Source: Thermohalobaculum sp035512995 (GTDB lineage Bacteria > Pseudomonadota > Alphaproteobacteria > Rhodobacterales > Rhodobacteraceae). Taken from it: 44,206 nt of DNA. The stretch is taken from assembly GCA_035512995.1 (NCBI GenBank), contig DATKCY010000189.1:1-44206 (forward strand), given 5' to 3'. Made by a program: the position numbers and the translations under genes. This document shows, piece after piece, positions 16,143 to 25,158 of the stretch (position 1 is its first letter; each line of letters begins with the position of its first letter). The notes beneath the pieces are model-generated. The model was not told the origin of the DNA and made no database searches. It was given only the letters and a program-made list of their open reading frames with translations.

Positions 16143-17543
16143 ATGTTCCTCAGCGTCTTCGAGATCTTCAAGATCGGCATCGGCCCGTCGAGCTCGCACA
16201 CGATGGGCCCGATGGTCGCGGCCGCGCGCTTCCTCGACGACCTGCGCGGCGGGCGCGACCGGGTGCCGGGTGCGGGCGCGCCCAGCCGCCTCCGGTGCCG
16301 GCTGCACGGCTCGCTCTCCTGGACCGGCAAGGGGCACGCGACCGACCGAGCGGTCGTTCTCGGCCTCGCCGGCCTCCGCCCCGAGACGATCGAGCCCGAA
16401 GAGGCGGCCCGGGTCGAGGCCGCCGTGCGCGAGACGGGGCGGGTCGAGGTCGAAGGCCTGGGCCCCCTGGCCTTCGACCCCGAGAGCGGCATCGTGTTCG
16501 ACCGCGGCCCGGCGCTGCCGCTGCACGCGAATGCGCTGACGCTGTCGGCCGACGACGCCGACGGCAACCTCTACCTCGAGGAGACCTACTACTCGACGGG
16601 CGGCGGCTTCGTCGTGACCGAGGGGGAGATGGGCCGCGCCGAGGAGCGGACCGCCGAGCGGAACGCGCGCGTCCCTCACCCCTTCTCCACCGCAGACGAG
16701 ATGCTGGCGATGGCGGAAGAATCGGGCCTCTCGGTCGCCGACATGAAGCGCGCGAACGAGGAGTCGCGGATCGACCGGCCCGAGCTCGACCGCGGGATCG
16801 AGCGGCTCTGGCAGGTGATGAGCGCCTGCATCGACCGGGGCCTCTCGGCCGAGGAGGAGCGGCTGCCGGGTGTCCTGCGCGTCCGCCGCCGCGCGCCCGC
16901 GATCCATCGCCAGCTGCTCGACGAGCGCACCCGCAACCTGGTGCCGCCGCACGCGGCGAACGACTGGCTCAGCGTCTACGCGATGGCGGTGAACGAGGAG
17001 AACGCGGCCGGCGGCCAGGTCGTGACCTCGCCCACCAACGGCGCCGCGGGCGTCTTCCCCGCGGTCGTGCGCTACTACGCCGACCACATCGTGGGGGCGA
17101 CGCCGAAGGGCCTCGAGGACATGTTCCTGACGGCCGCCGCGATCGGCGGGCTCGTCAAACACAACGCCTCGATCTCGGGCGCCGAGTGCGGCTGCCAGGC
17201 CGAGGTCGGATCGGCCTCGGCGATGGCGGCGGGCGCGCTCGCGGCCGCGATGGGCGGCACGCCGGCCCAGGTCGAGAACGCCGCCGAGATCGCGCTCGAG
17301 CACCATCTCGGCATGACCTGCGACCCGGTCGCGGGCCTCGTCCAGATCCCGTGCATCGAGAGGAACGGCCTCGGCGCGATCAAGGCCGTCGCGGCCGCCT
17401 CGCTCAGCCTGCGCGGCGACGGCACCCACGTGGTCTCGCTCGACACCTGCATCAAGACGATGCGCGAGACCGGCCGCGACATGCACGAGAAGTACAAGGA
17501 GACCTCACTCGGCGGCCTCGCCGTCAACGTCCCGAACTGCTGA
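16143..17543 (+). CDS. sdaA: L-serine ammonia-lyase (iron-sulfur type)
   Basis: A 466-residue single-chain enzyme converting L-serine to pyruvate and ammonia. The beta domain opens with the typical FEIFKIGIGPSSSHTMGP. The catalytic alpha domain carries the family cysteines and loops: SGAECGCQAEVGSASAMA, GMTCDPVAGLVQIPCIERN and DTCIKTMRETGRDMHEKYKE. These cysteines hold the oxygen-sensitive 4Fe-4S cluster. Length matches the one-subunit form. It is a monocistronic gene followed by a hairpin and the opposing tRNA-Leu. Confidence 0.97.
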   Translation: MFLSVFEIFKIGIGPSSSHTMGPMVAAARFLDDLRGGRDRVPGAGAPSRLRCRLHGSLSWTGKGHATDRAVVLGLAGLRPETIEPEEAARVEAAVRETGRVEVEGLGPLAFDPESGIVFDRGPALPLHANALTLSADDADGNLYLEETYYSTGGGFVVTEGEMGRAEERTAERNARVPHPFSTADEMLAMAEESGLSVADMKRANEESRIDRPELDRGIERLWQVMSACIDRGLSAEEERLPGVLRVRRRAPAIHRQLLDERTRNLVPPHAANDWLSVYAMAVNEENAAGGQVVTSPTNGAAGVFPAVVRYYADHIVGATPKGLEDMFLTAAAIGGLVKHNASISGAECGCQAEVGSASAMAAGALAAAMGGTPAQVENAAEIALEHHLGMTCDPVAGLVQIPCIERNGLGAIKAVAAASLSLRGDGTHVVSLDTCIKTMRETGRDMHEKYKETSLGGLAVNVPNC

Positions 17544-17549
17544 GGCCTG

Positions 17550-17567
17550 GAAGCCGCGGGGGGCTTC
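17550..17567 (+). terminator. Hairpin downstream of sdaA
   Basis: GAAGCC-gcgggg-GGCTTC forms a 6-bp stem 7 bp after the sdaA stop. It lacks a T-run. It may terminate sdaA before the opposing tRNA-Leu gene. Confidence 0.38.
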
Positions 17568-17638
17568 GGCGAGAGGGACCTAGTCGCCTGAATCTAAAGT
17601 TCGCCGCATAGGGTTTGCTGCGTTCGCTGGCATTGCGG

Positions 17639-17723
17639 TGGTCCGGGCGGCGGGATTCGAACCCGCAAGGCTTGCGCCGGAGGATTTTAAGTCCCCTGCG
17701 TCTACCAGTTCCGCCACGCCCGG
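17639..17723 (-). tRNA. tRNA-Leu (anticodon TAA)
   Basis: 85 bases with encoded CCA. The acceptor stem pairs CCGGGCG (17723-17717) with CGCCCGG, followed by discriminator A. The anticodon loop CTTAAAA gives anticodon TAA, reading UUA/UUG. The long variable arm and the T-arm GCGGG-TTCGAAT-CCCGC are typical of class II tRNA-Leu. It points toward the 3' end of sdaA. Confidence 0.96.
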
Positions 17724-17730
17724 TCGGGCG

Positions 17731-17758
17731 ACCATACCCGCGGGCGGCGGCGGCGCAA
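17731..17758 (-). promoter_or_regulatory. Promoter of tRNA-Leu
   Basis: On the minus strand TTGCGC (17758-17753) and TATGGT (17736-17731) are separated by 16 bases. A start about seven bases past the -10 falls at 17724, one base before the mature tRNA 5' end, implying almost no 5' leader. Confidence 0.5.
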
Positions 17759-17784
17759 CAGGCGCGCCGGCTCAGGTGGCGGGG

Positions 17785-18126
17785 GTGCCGCCTCGCCCGG
17801 TTCTTGTCGGCGCTGTTCCCCTCCGGCACCAGCACCGTGACCGGCAGCCCGTGCTGCCGCGCGGCGAACGGGATCGACTGGCCGCGGTTGCCGCGGGTCG
17901 CGGTCACGATGCCGGGGCAGTCGGGCATCCGCCGCATCAGCCGGTCGAGATAGGTGAGCCCGCCGCGGACCTTGAATGCGCCGGGTCGGCGTGTGGTTCT
18001 CGTGCTTGACCCACGTTTCGCAGCCGGTCCGCGCCTCGATCAGCGGCCACGGTATTGCGGCGTCTCGGGCAGGTGCGCCCGTACCAGCCGCTCGGCCGCC
18101 TCGAGCGCGGCGAGGTCGAACATCAT
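17785..18126 (-). pseudogene. Threonine/serine dehydratase remnant, frameshifted and 3'-truncated
   Basis: It starts 4 bp after the mtnP stop (ATG ATG TTC at 18126). The first frame reads FDLAALEAAERLVRAHLPETP through GCETWVKHENHTPT and then breaks; the next frame continues as GAFKVRGGLTYLDRL, then CPGIVTATRGNRGQSIPFAA and LPVTVLVPEGNSADKN. An extra C within the CCC at 17985-17983 (minus strand) explains the shift. The PLP lysine (in GAFKVRGG) is kept, but the expected GNHGQS has become GNRGQS. Homology stops near 17785, beside the tRNA-Leu promoter, leaving about 110 of roughly 325 residues. Inactive. Confidence 0.82.
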
Positions 18127-18130
18127 CCGG

Positions 18131-19002
<872 letters not shown>

Positions 19003-19006
<4 letters not shown>

Positions 19007-19656
19007 CGCTTCGCCGCCCCCTCGGGCTGCGGCTCGACCACCGGGCGGTCCATCTCGAATTTCTCGGTCACCGAGGTGTAGTCCTTGTAGCCCATGCGCG
19101 CCACCGGGCTGAGGGCCAGCACGTCGAGCCGGCCTTCCTCGGTCAGGTAGCGCTCGTCGATATGCACGCCGACGACCTCGCCGATCACGACGATGTTGAA
19201 TGCGTGCTCGCGCCAGGACGGCAGGTCGTCGAGGATGCGCACGACCCGGCATTCGAGCGCGACCGGCGCCTCGGCGACCCTCGGCGGCGCGATCGTGCGG
19301 CACGGTGCCGGGGCCAGGCCGGCCTGGGCGAACTCGTCGACCCCGGCGGGGTGGGTGCCCGAGGTCGCGTTCATCCGCTCGGCCAGCGCGTGCGTGACCA
19401 TGTTCGTCGCGAACTCGCCGGTCGCGCGGATGTTCGCGACCGAGTCCTTGATCGCCTCGGGCCGGCTCTTCCGCCCGGTCTGGGCGAACATCACCATCGG
19501 GGGCGCGTCGCCGCAGCCGTTGAAGAAGCTGTAGGGGGCGAGGTTCGCGCGGCCTTCGGCGTCCAGCGTCGAGATCCAGCCGATCGGGCGCGGGACGACG
19601 ATCGCCTTGAACGGGTCGAAGGGCAGGCCGTGCCCTTCCTCCGGACGGTAGAACAT
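19003..19656 (-). CDS. Flavin reductase-like domain protein (FMN split-barrel)
   Basis: A 217-residue protein of the flavin reductase-like / DIM6 group. The N-terminal stretch PFKAIVVPRPIGWISTLDAEG and the following NLAPYSFFNGCGDAPPMVMF are typical of the FMN-binding split barrel. Further conserved blocks are KDSVANIRATGEFATNMV and HAFNIVVIGEVVGVHIDERYL. The partner oxygenase or substrate is not indicated by the neighbours. It overlaps mtnP by ATGA, so the two are translationally coupled, which may be only a matter of shared transcription. Confidence 0.9.
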
Positions 19657-19763
19657 CGGGGAGGCTCCTCGCGGGGACGGACGGGACTTCTCAGGCGGCG
19701 CCGATCCATGTATGGGCCGCGGCGACAGACTAGCGCCCTCCGACAGCCACGCAACCGCGCCCC

Positions 19764-20264
19764 ATGTTTCGCCTGCAGCCGGAGACTCCAGCGGACCGGG
19801 AGGAGGTGGAGCTTCTGCTCGACACGGCGTTCGGCCCCGGGCGGACGGGCCTCAGTTCCTATCGTCTTCGTCAGGGGGTGGAGCCGGTCGCCGAGCTCTG
19901 CCTGCTCGCGCGCGACGACTACGACAGCCTTGCGGGCGCAATCCGCCACTGGCCGGTCGTGATCGGGGGCGCGCACCCGGCGCTGCTGCTGGGTCCCGTC
20001 GCCGTTCACCCGACCCGTCAGGGCGAGGGGCTTGGCGCGTGGCTGATCGCCGAGACCCTGGAGCGCGCGGCGGCGCTCGGCTGGACGCGCGCCGTGCTGG
20101 TGGGCGACGAGCCCTATTACGGCCGCTTCGGGTTCCGCCGCGCGTCCGCGCAGGGCCTGAGCTTTCCCCCGCCTGTCAACGAGGCGCGACTGCTGGCGCG
20201 GGAGCTCGTTCCCGGCGCGATGGATCAAGTCGCGGGGCCGGTCGAGCGCTGGAGCGAGCAATAG
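19764..20264 (+). CDS. GNAT-family N-acetyltransferase
   Basis: A 166-residue acetyltransferase. The acetyl-CoA loop appears as LGPVAVHPTRQGEGLGAWLIAETLERA (about residues 75-101), with the R/QxxGxG/A pattern in RQGEGLG. DEPYYGRFGFRRA near residue 118 is common in the YhbS-like subgroup. Substrate unknown. It is divergent from the flavin reductase-like gene and followed by the less GC-rich control region of mucR. Confidence 0.9.
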   Translation: MFRLQPETPADREEVELLLDTAFGPGRTGLSSYRLRQGVEPVAELCLLARDDYDSLAGAIRHWPVVIGGAHPALLLGPVAVHPTRQGEGLGAWLIAETLERAAALGWTRAVLVGDEPYYGRFGFRRASAQGLSFPPPVNEARLLARELVPGAMDQVAGPVERWSEQ

Positions 20265-20306
20265 CAGCCGCGGTGGATTGTCGTCGTTCCAAGACGATCC
20301 GGAATC

Positions 20307-20319
20307 TTTGCATTGCAAA
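20307..20319. promoter_or_regulatory. Palindrome in the AT-enriched mucR upstream region
   Basis: TTTGCA-T-TGCAAA is a perfect inverted repeat in the only clearly AT-enriched stretch of this neighbourhood (about 20281-20400). MucR/Ros proteins bind AT-rich DNA and often repress their own gene, so this is a reasonable autoregulatory site, though the target is inferred. Confidence 0.42.
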
Positions 20320-20450
20320 TTCTATGAACTCATCCTATTTGGAGCGAGCCGGCTGAACCAAATCCAGTTCGGTTAAGTGCGCGGAGAACTCACGGCAGGA
20401 AGGCGGAAATGCAGAAGGTGGCGGGCAGCATTGCCAGCGGGGAGAATGAA

Positions 20451-20864
20451 ATGGCTGAGTCGACTGTTGATCACACGGAGTTGCTGACGCTGACCTCCGA
20501 GATCGTTTCGGCGCATGTCTCGAACAATGCGGTGGCGAGCACCGATCTTCCGAGCGTGATCGAGACCGTCTTCTCGACCCTCTCGGGACTCGGCGGCGCG
20601 CCGGCGGAGCCGGAGGTCGAGCAGAAGCCGGCCGTGCCCATCAAGAAGTCGGTGACCGACGACTACATCGTCTGTCTGGAGGACGGAAAGAAGATGAAGA
20701 TGCTTAAGCGGCATCTGAAGACCGCCTACGACATGACGCCAGAACAGTACCGGGCGAAGTGGAACCTCGGCCCCGACTATCCGATGGTCGCGCCGAGCTA
20801 TGCGCGCAAGCGCCAGGAGCTGGCGAAGAAGATCGGTCTCGGCCGCAAGCCGCGCAGCAGCTGA
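20451..20864 (+). CDS. mucR: MucR/Ros family zinc-finger transcriptional regulator
   Basis: A 137-residue regulator. The N-terminal part (TELLTLTSEIVSAHVSNNAVASTDL) is the oligomerising MucR region. The C-terminal DNA-binding part is DDYIVCLEDGKKMKMLKRHL then YDMTPEQYRAKWNLGPDYPMVAPSYA and LAKKIGLG. Only the first Cys and one His of the Ros-type zinc site are obvious; the second Cys position is Asp and the second His region reads KTAY, as in some MucR relatives. MucR proteins act as H-NS-like global regulators of envelope, motility and exopolysaccharide genes. The start at 20451 has GGGGAG upstream; 20409 (14 residues longer) also has AGGAAGG and cannot be excluded. Confidence 0.93.
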   Translation: MAESTVDHTELLTLTSEIVSAHVSNNAVASTDLPSVIETVFSTLSGLGGAPAEPEVEQKPAVPIKKSVTDDYIVCLEDGKKMKMLKRHLKTAYDMTPEQYRAKWNLGPDYPMVAPSYARKRQELAKKIGLGRKPRSS

Positions 20865-20876
20865 GGCGCTCGCGGC

Positions 20877-20898
20877 GGCCGCGCCCAGGGGCGCGGCC
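20877..20898. terminator. Hairpin terminator candidate after mucR
   Basis: GGCCGCGCCC and GGGCGCGGCC form a perfect 10-bp stem around AG (the innermost pairs must open), 12 bp after the mucR stop. No T-run. It separates mucR from the miaB block. Confidence 0.48.
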
Positions 20899-21005
20899 CG
20901 GCATTGCACGGCAGGCGCCGGCGCGATAGAGAGCGGCGGAGCGAGGGGCCCCAGCGGGCGCCCGCCGCGTTTCTGGTCGACCGGATTGCAGGCACGTGCG
21001 CGCCC

Positions 21006-22370
21006 ATGAGCGAGCCGAAGAAACTCTACATCAAGACCTATGGCTGTCAGATGAACGCCTATGACAGCGAGCGCATGGCCTCGGCGCTGGCAGCCGACGG
21101 CTATGTTGCGGTCGAGACGCCCGAGGGCGCGGACCTCGTCGTGCTCAACACCTGCCACATCCGCGAGAAGGCGGCCGAGAAGGTTTATTCCGAGCTCGGC
21201 CGTCTGAAGCCGCTGGCCGCGGCCAAGGCTGCCGGGGGCGGCCGCATGGCGATCGCCGTCGCCGGCTGCGTCGCCCAGGCCGAGGGCGAGGAAATCGTCG
21301 CGCGCCAGCCGCTCGTCGACCTCGTGGTCGGGCCGCAGGCCTATCACCGCCTGCCGGCGATGGCCCGCGCGGTCCGCGAGGGCCGCGGCGCCCAGATCGA
21401 CACGGAGTTCCCGGCCGAGGACAAGTTCGACCACCTGCCGCAGGCCCCCGCCCGCCGCCGCGCCCCCGCGGCCTTCCTGACGGTGCAGGAGGGCTGCGAC
21501 AAGTTCTGCGCGTTCTGCGTCGTACCCTACACCCGCGGCGCCGAAGTCTCCCGCCCGGCCGCGCGCGTCCTCGACGAGGCGCGGGCGCTGGTCGCGCGCG
21601 GGGTTGTCGAGATCACGCTGCTCGGTCAGAACGTGAACGCCTGGCACGGCGAGGGGACGGATGGCCGGACCTGGGGCCTCGGCCGGCTGATCCGCGAGTT
21701 GGCCCGGGTCGGGGGGCTCGAGCGCATCCGTTACACGACCTCGCACCCGAACGACATGGACGACGCCCTGATCGCGGCCCATGTCGAGGTGCCGGAGCTG
21801 ATGCCCTATCTGCACCTGCCGGTGCAGGCGGGCTCGGACCGCGTGCTGAAGGCCATGAACCGGCGCCACACGGCGGGGTCCTATATCCGTCTGATCGAGC
21901 GCATCCGCACGGCGCGCCCGGACCTTGCGCTGTCGGGCGACTTTATCGTGGGCTTTCCGGGGGAGAACGACGCGGACTTCGAGGCGACGCTCGCGCTCGT
22001 GCGCGAGGTCCGATACGCCTCGGCCTTTTCCTTCAAGTACTCGCCCCGCCCAGGAACCCCGGCCGCCGGCCAGCCGCAGGTGCCGGAGGACGTGAAGGCC
22101 GAGCGGCTGTCCCGCCTGCAGGCGCTTCTCGCCGAGCAGCAGGACGCGTTCCAGCGCGCCATGGTCGGCCGCCGGATGCCCGTGCTGATCGAAAAGCCGG
22201 GCCGGCACCCGGGCCAGATGGTCGGCCGTTCGCCCTGGCTGCAGGCGGTGCACCTGGACGCGGAGGCGTCGCTCACCGGCCGGATCGTCGACGTGGCGAT
22301 CACCGAGGCGCGGCCGCACAGCCTGGCGGGCCGTCTGGCGGACATGCCGCTCGAGGCCGGCGCCGCGTGA
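21006..22370 (+). CDS. miaB: tRNA-2-methylthio-N6-isopentenyladenosine-37 synthase MiaB
   Basis: A 454-residue radical-SAM methylthiotransferase modifying A37 of tRNAs that read codons starting with U. The N-terminal UPF0004 domain has the three auxiliary-cluster cysteines (YGCQMNAYDS, VLNTCHIREKA, AVAGCVAQ). The radical-SAM motif is EGCDKFCAFCVVPYTRG, and the C-terminus carries a TRAM-like RNA-binding domain around LIEKPGRHPGQMVGRSPW. The start at 21006 gives the usual N-terminus; a longer in-frame start at 20904 lies in the mucR terminator region. The tRNA-Leu(TAA) in this window is a likely substrate class. First gene of miaB-phoH-ybeY-corC-lnt. Confidence 0.97.
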   Translation: MSEPKKLYIKTYGCQMNAYDSERMASALAADGYVAVETPEGADLVVLNTCHIREKAAEKVYSELGRLKPLAAAKAAGGGRMAIAVAGCVAQAEGEEIVARQPLVDLVVGPQAYHRLPAMARAVREGRGAQIDTEFPAEDKFDHLPQAPARRRAPAAFLTVQEGCDKFCAFCVVPYTRGAEVSRPAARVLDEARALVARGVVEITLLGQNVNAWHGEGTDGRTWGLGRLIRELARVGGLERIRYTTSHPNDMDDALIAAHVEVPELMPYLHLPVQAGSDRVLKAMNRRHTAGSYIRLIERIRTARPDLALSGDFIVGFPGENDADFEATLALVREVRYASAFSFKYSPRPGTPAAGQPQVPEDVKAERLSRLQALLAEQQDAFQRAMVGRRMPVLIEKPGRHPGQMVGRSPWLQAVHLDAEASLTGRIVDVAITEARPHSLAGRLADMPLEAGAA

Positions 22371-22505
22371 GGTTGGTCGTCCCCGTCTTTCGTGCACGCG
22401 CGCCCGCCCCGCATTGTGACACGCAGGCGACGCCCTTTTCCCTTGCGCCCCGCGCCCTCCTGCCACAGCATGTTGTTGTGAGAGCGTGGCGGGAGACAAT
22501 GATCG

Positions 22506-23537
22506 GTGGCGAACTGCATCTTTTCGGATCTCTCGATGCCTGACGCCGCCCTCGACGAAACGCTGCTCGAATTTCCCGACAACCGCCTGCTGATCGACCT
22601 CTGCGGTCAGTTCGACCGCAATCTCGCGGCGATGGAACAGGGGTTCGGCGTCGCGATCCTGCGCCGGGGCAACCAGCTCGCGGTCCACGGCTCGGCGGAG
22701 GCGCGCGAGCAGACGGTGGGGGCGCTCACCCAGCTCTACCAGCGGCTCGAGGAAGGCCGCCCGGCCGAGCAGGGCGACATCGACGCGCTGATCCGCATGG
22801 GGACATTTGCGCCCGTGGAGGAGGCGGCGCCGGAGCCCGACGCCCAGCTCGACATGTTCCCGGGCGGGCGGCTCGAGATCCGGACCCGCAAGAAGGTGAT
22901 CGAGCCGCGCTCGCCGACCCAGCGCCGCTACGTCGCCGACCTGTTCCGGCGCGAGCTGGTCTTCGGAATCGGCCCCGCCGGCACGGGCAAGACCTACCTC
23001 GCCGTCGCCGCCGCCGTCGCCATGTTCCTCGAGGAGAAGGTCGACCGCATCATCCTGTCGCGCCCGGCGGTCGAGGCGGGCGAGCGCCTGGGCTTCCTGC
23101 CGGGCGACATGAAGGAGAAGATCGACCCCTATCTGCGCCCGCTCTATGACGCGCTCGGCGACATGATCCCGGGCCGCCAGGTCGCGAAGCTGATGGAGGA
23201 GGGCAAGATCGAGGTGGCGCCGCTGGCCTTCATGCGCGGGCGCACGCTCGCCAACGCCTTCATCGTGCTCGACGAGGCGCAGAACACGACCGAGATGCAG
23301 ATGAAGATGTTCTTGACCCGCATGGGCGAGGGCAGCCGCATGGCGGTCACCGGCGACCCGACCCAGATCGACCTGCCGCGCGGAACGTCGAGCGGGCTTA
23401 TCGAGGCGCTCCGCGTGCTCGAGCACGTCCCCGAGATCGGCTTCGTCCGCTTCGCCTCGGGCGACGTGATCCGCCACCCGATGGTCGCGCGCATCGTCGA
23501 CGCCTACGACAGCGCCGGCCGGCGCGAGAGGCCGTGA
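22506..23537 (+). CDS. phoH: PhoH-family ATPase
   Basis: A 343-residue P-loop protein with Walker A FGIGPAGTGKTYLAVA and Walker B AFIVLDEAQNTT, plus MAVTGDPTQIDLP as the sensor motif. PhoH-like proteins are linked with YbeY in RNA metabolism; the gene pair here overlaps by four bases. The start is uncertain: GTG at 22506 has GGGAGA nine bases upstream, and ATG at 22536 gives MPDAALDETLLEF, nearer to the usual family opening. A 14-codon frame (ATG 22499, stop 22541-22543) overlaps both starts and could act as a leader, though its ribosome-site spacing is poor. Confidence 0.94.
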   Translation: MANCIFSDLSMPDAALDETLLEFPDNRLLIDLCGQFDRNLAAMEQGFGVAILRRGNQLAVHGSAEAREQTVGALTQLYQRLEEGRPAEQGDIDALIRMGTFAPVEEAAPEPDAQLDMFPGGRLEIRTRKKVIEPRSPTQRRYVADLFRRELVFGIGPAGTGKTYLAVAAAVAMFLEEKVDRIILSRPAVEAGERLGFLPGDMKEKIDPYLRPLYDALGDMIPGRQVAKLMEEGKIEVAPLAFMRGRTLANAFIVLDEAQNTTEMQMKMFLTRMGEGSRMAVTGDPTQIDLPRGTSSGLIEALRVLEHVPEIGFVRFASGDVIRHPMVARIVDAYDSAGRRERP

Positions 23538-24082
23538 CGGAGCCGGAGCCCGTCGTCGAGCTCATCGTGGACGAGCCGGGATGGCAGGCGCGGCTTCCCG
23601 ATCTCGCCGAAATCGCCGAGGCCGCGGCCCGTGCGGCGCTCGACGCGACCGGGCTGGCGCCGGCCGGAATGACGATCGCGCTCCTTGCCTGCGACGACGC
23701 CGGGATCGCCCTGCTGAACGCCCGGTTCCGCGGGCGGGATCGTCCGACGAACGTCCTCTCCTGGCCCGCCTACGACCTTGGGCCGGGCGCGCCCGGGGCG
23801 CGCCCGCCGGCGCCGCCGGAACATGCGGAGCATCTGGGCGACGTCGCGATCGCCCTCCAGACCACCATGCGCGAGGCCGACGAGCGCGGGATTTCCTTGA
23901 AATCTCACGCGACGCACCTGATCTTACACGGGTGCCTGCATCTCCTCGGCTACGACCACGACCGGGCGGAGGACGCAGACCTGATGGAGGGGATCGAGAC
24001 CCGGACGCTGATCCGGCTCGGTATAGCGGATCCCTACCTGATCGTTGACCCCGGTGCGGCCGCGCCGCACCCTGAACGATAG
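23534..24082 (+). CDS. ybeY: Endoribonuclease YbeY
   Basis: A 182-residue single-strand RNA endonuclease needed for 16S rRNA 3' maturation and ribosome quality control. The zinc-binding motif HLILHGCLHLLGYDH (the three-His H-x3-H-x5-H pattern) is intact, as are LNARFRGRDRPTNVLSW and HLGDVAIALQT. It begins with GTG inside the phoH stop codon. The C-terminal 25 residues after the His motif are a little longer than the E. coli protein. Confidence 0.96.
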   Translation: MTEPEPVVELIVDEPGWQARLPDLAEIAEAAARAALDATGLAPAGMTIALLACDDAGIALLNARFRGRDRPTNVLSWPAYDLGPGAPGARPPAPPEHAEHLGDVAIALQTTMREADERGISLKSHATHLILHGCLHLLGYDHDRAEDADLMEGIETRTLIRLGIADPYLIVDPGAAAPHPER

Positions 24083-24086
24083 AGCG

Positions 24087-25055
24087 ATGGACGACAGCTC
24101 CGACTCCCGCCTCGATGGCGACGCCCCGAAACGCGGCGAGACCTCCTCCGACGAAGACGACGGCAGTCCGTCGGAACAACCTTTCCTGGTGAGGATGTTG
24201 CAGCGCGCGAGCGACGCGTTCGGCAACGGCGCCCACGAAGAGGACGAGGCGGGTCACGAACTCGCCCGCGCGCTCGAGGAGTGCTCGCCCGCCGAGAAGG
24301 TGATGATCGCCAACATCCTGCGGCTGCGCGACCTGCGGGTGGAGGACGTGATGACGCCGCGGGCCGACATCATCTCGGTGCCGGCGGACGCGGCCCTCGA
24401 CGACGTGATCGGCGCGTTCGAGCGCGGCTCGCTCTCGCGCCTGCCGGTCTACCGCGAGACGCTGGACGATCCGATGGGCTTCGTGCACCTGAAGGATCTG
24501 GCGCTCGCCTATGGCGTCGGCTGCGCCCGGCCCGGCCAGGACTTCAGGCTCGAGAACCACGTCCGCCCGATGCTGTTCGTGCCGCCCTCGATGCGGATCG
24601 CCTCGCTGTTGCAGCGGATGCAGGCGAGCCGCGTGCACATGGCGCTCGTGATCGACGAGTTCGGCGGAGTCGATGGGCTTCTGACCATCGAGGATCTGGT
24701 CGAGCAGATCGTCGGCGACATCGAGGACGAGCACGACGAGGAGGAGCTGGCGCTCTGGCGCGAGGAACTCCCGGGCGTCTGGCTCGTCAGCGCCCGCGCC
24801 GATATCGAGGAGTTCGAGGAGCAGACCGGCGTCCGCCTGCAGCCCGACGACTGGGATGAGGAGGCGGACACGCTGGGCGGGCTCGTGTTCACCCTGACCC
24901 ACCGCGTGCCGGCTCGGGGCGAGGTCGTGTTCCACCCCGCGGGCCACGAGTTCGAGGTGGTCGATGCCGACCCGCGCCGCATCAAGCGCCTGCGCCTGAC
25001 GCTCCGCGGCTCCGGCAACGGCGACGCTGCCCAGCCGCGCGAGGCCGCCGAATAA
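24087..25055 (+). CDS. CBS-pair / CorC_HlyC transporter-associated domain protein
   Basis: A 322-residue cytoplasmic protein: an acidic, low-complexity N-terminus (1-75), two CBS domains (about 85-215; VEDVMTPRADIISVP begins the first) and a CorC_HlyC domain (about 235-310; ADTLGGLVFTLTHRVP). It lacks the DUF21 membrane part of longer relatives, so it is the CorC/YbeX type linked with Mg2+/Co2+ efflux in enterobacteria and found next to ybeY in many genomes. The start at 24087 lies 4 bp after the ybeY stop; an earlier in-frame start at 24045 would overlap ybeY by 38 bases and adds no family sequence. Confidence 0.93.
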   Translation: MDDSSDSRLDGDAPKRGETSSDEDDGSPSEQPFLVRMLQRASDAFGNGAHEEDEAGHELARALEECSPAEKVMIANILRLRDLRVEDVMTPRADIISVPADAALDDVIGAFERGSLSRLPVYRETLDDPMGFVHLKDLALAYGVGCARPGQDFRLENHVRPMLFVPPSMRIASLLQRMQASRVHMALVIDEFGGVDGLLTIEDLVEQIVGDIEDEHDEEELALWREELPGVWLVSARADIEEFEEQTGVRLQPDDWDEEADTLGGLVFTLTHRVPARGEVVFHPAGHEFEVVDADPRRIKRLRLTLRGSGNGDAAQPREAAE

Positions 25056-25158
25056 CCTGCCGGAGCGAGCCCTGAGCGCCGTCCCGCGGCCTGTCCGCTG
25101 GCTGAGCCGTCGTGGCGGCTGGGCCCGCACGGGGATCGCAGTCCTCGCGGGCGCCCTG

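Noticed and set aside
20373..23477. A 1034-codon minus-strand open frame opposite mucR, miaB and phoH
   Set aside because: Same kind of antisense shadow; the plus-strand genes carry intact catalytic motifs and conserved order.
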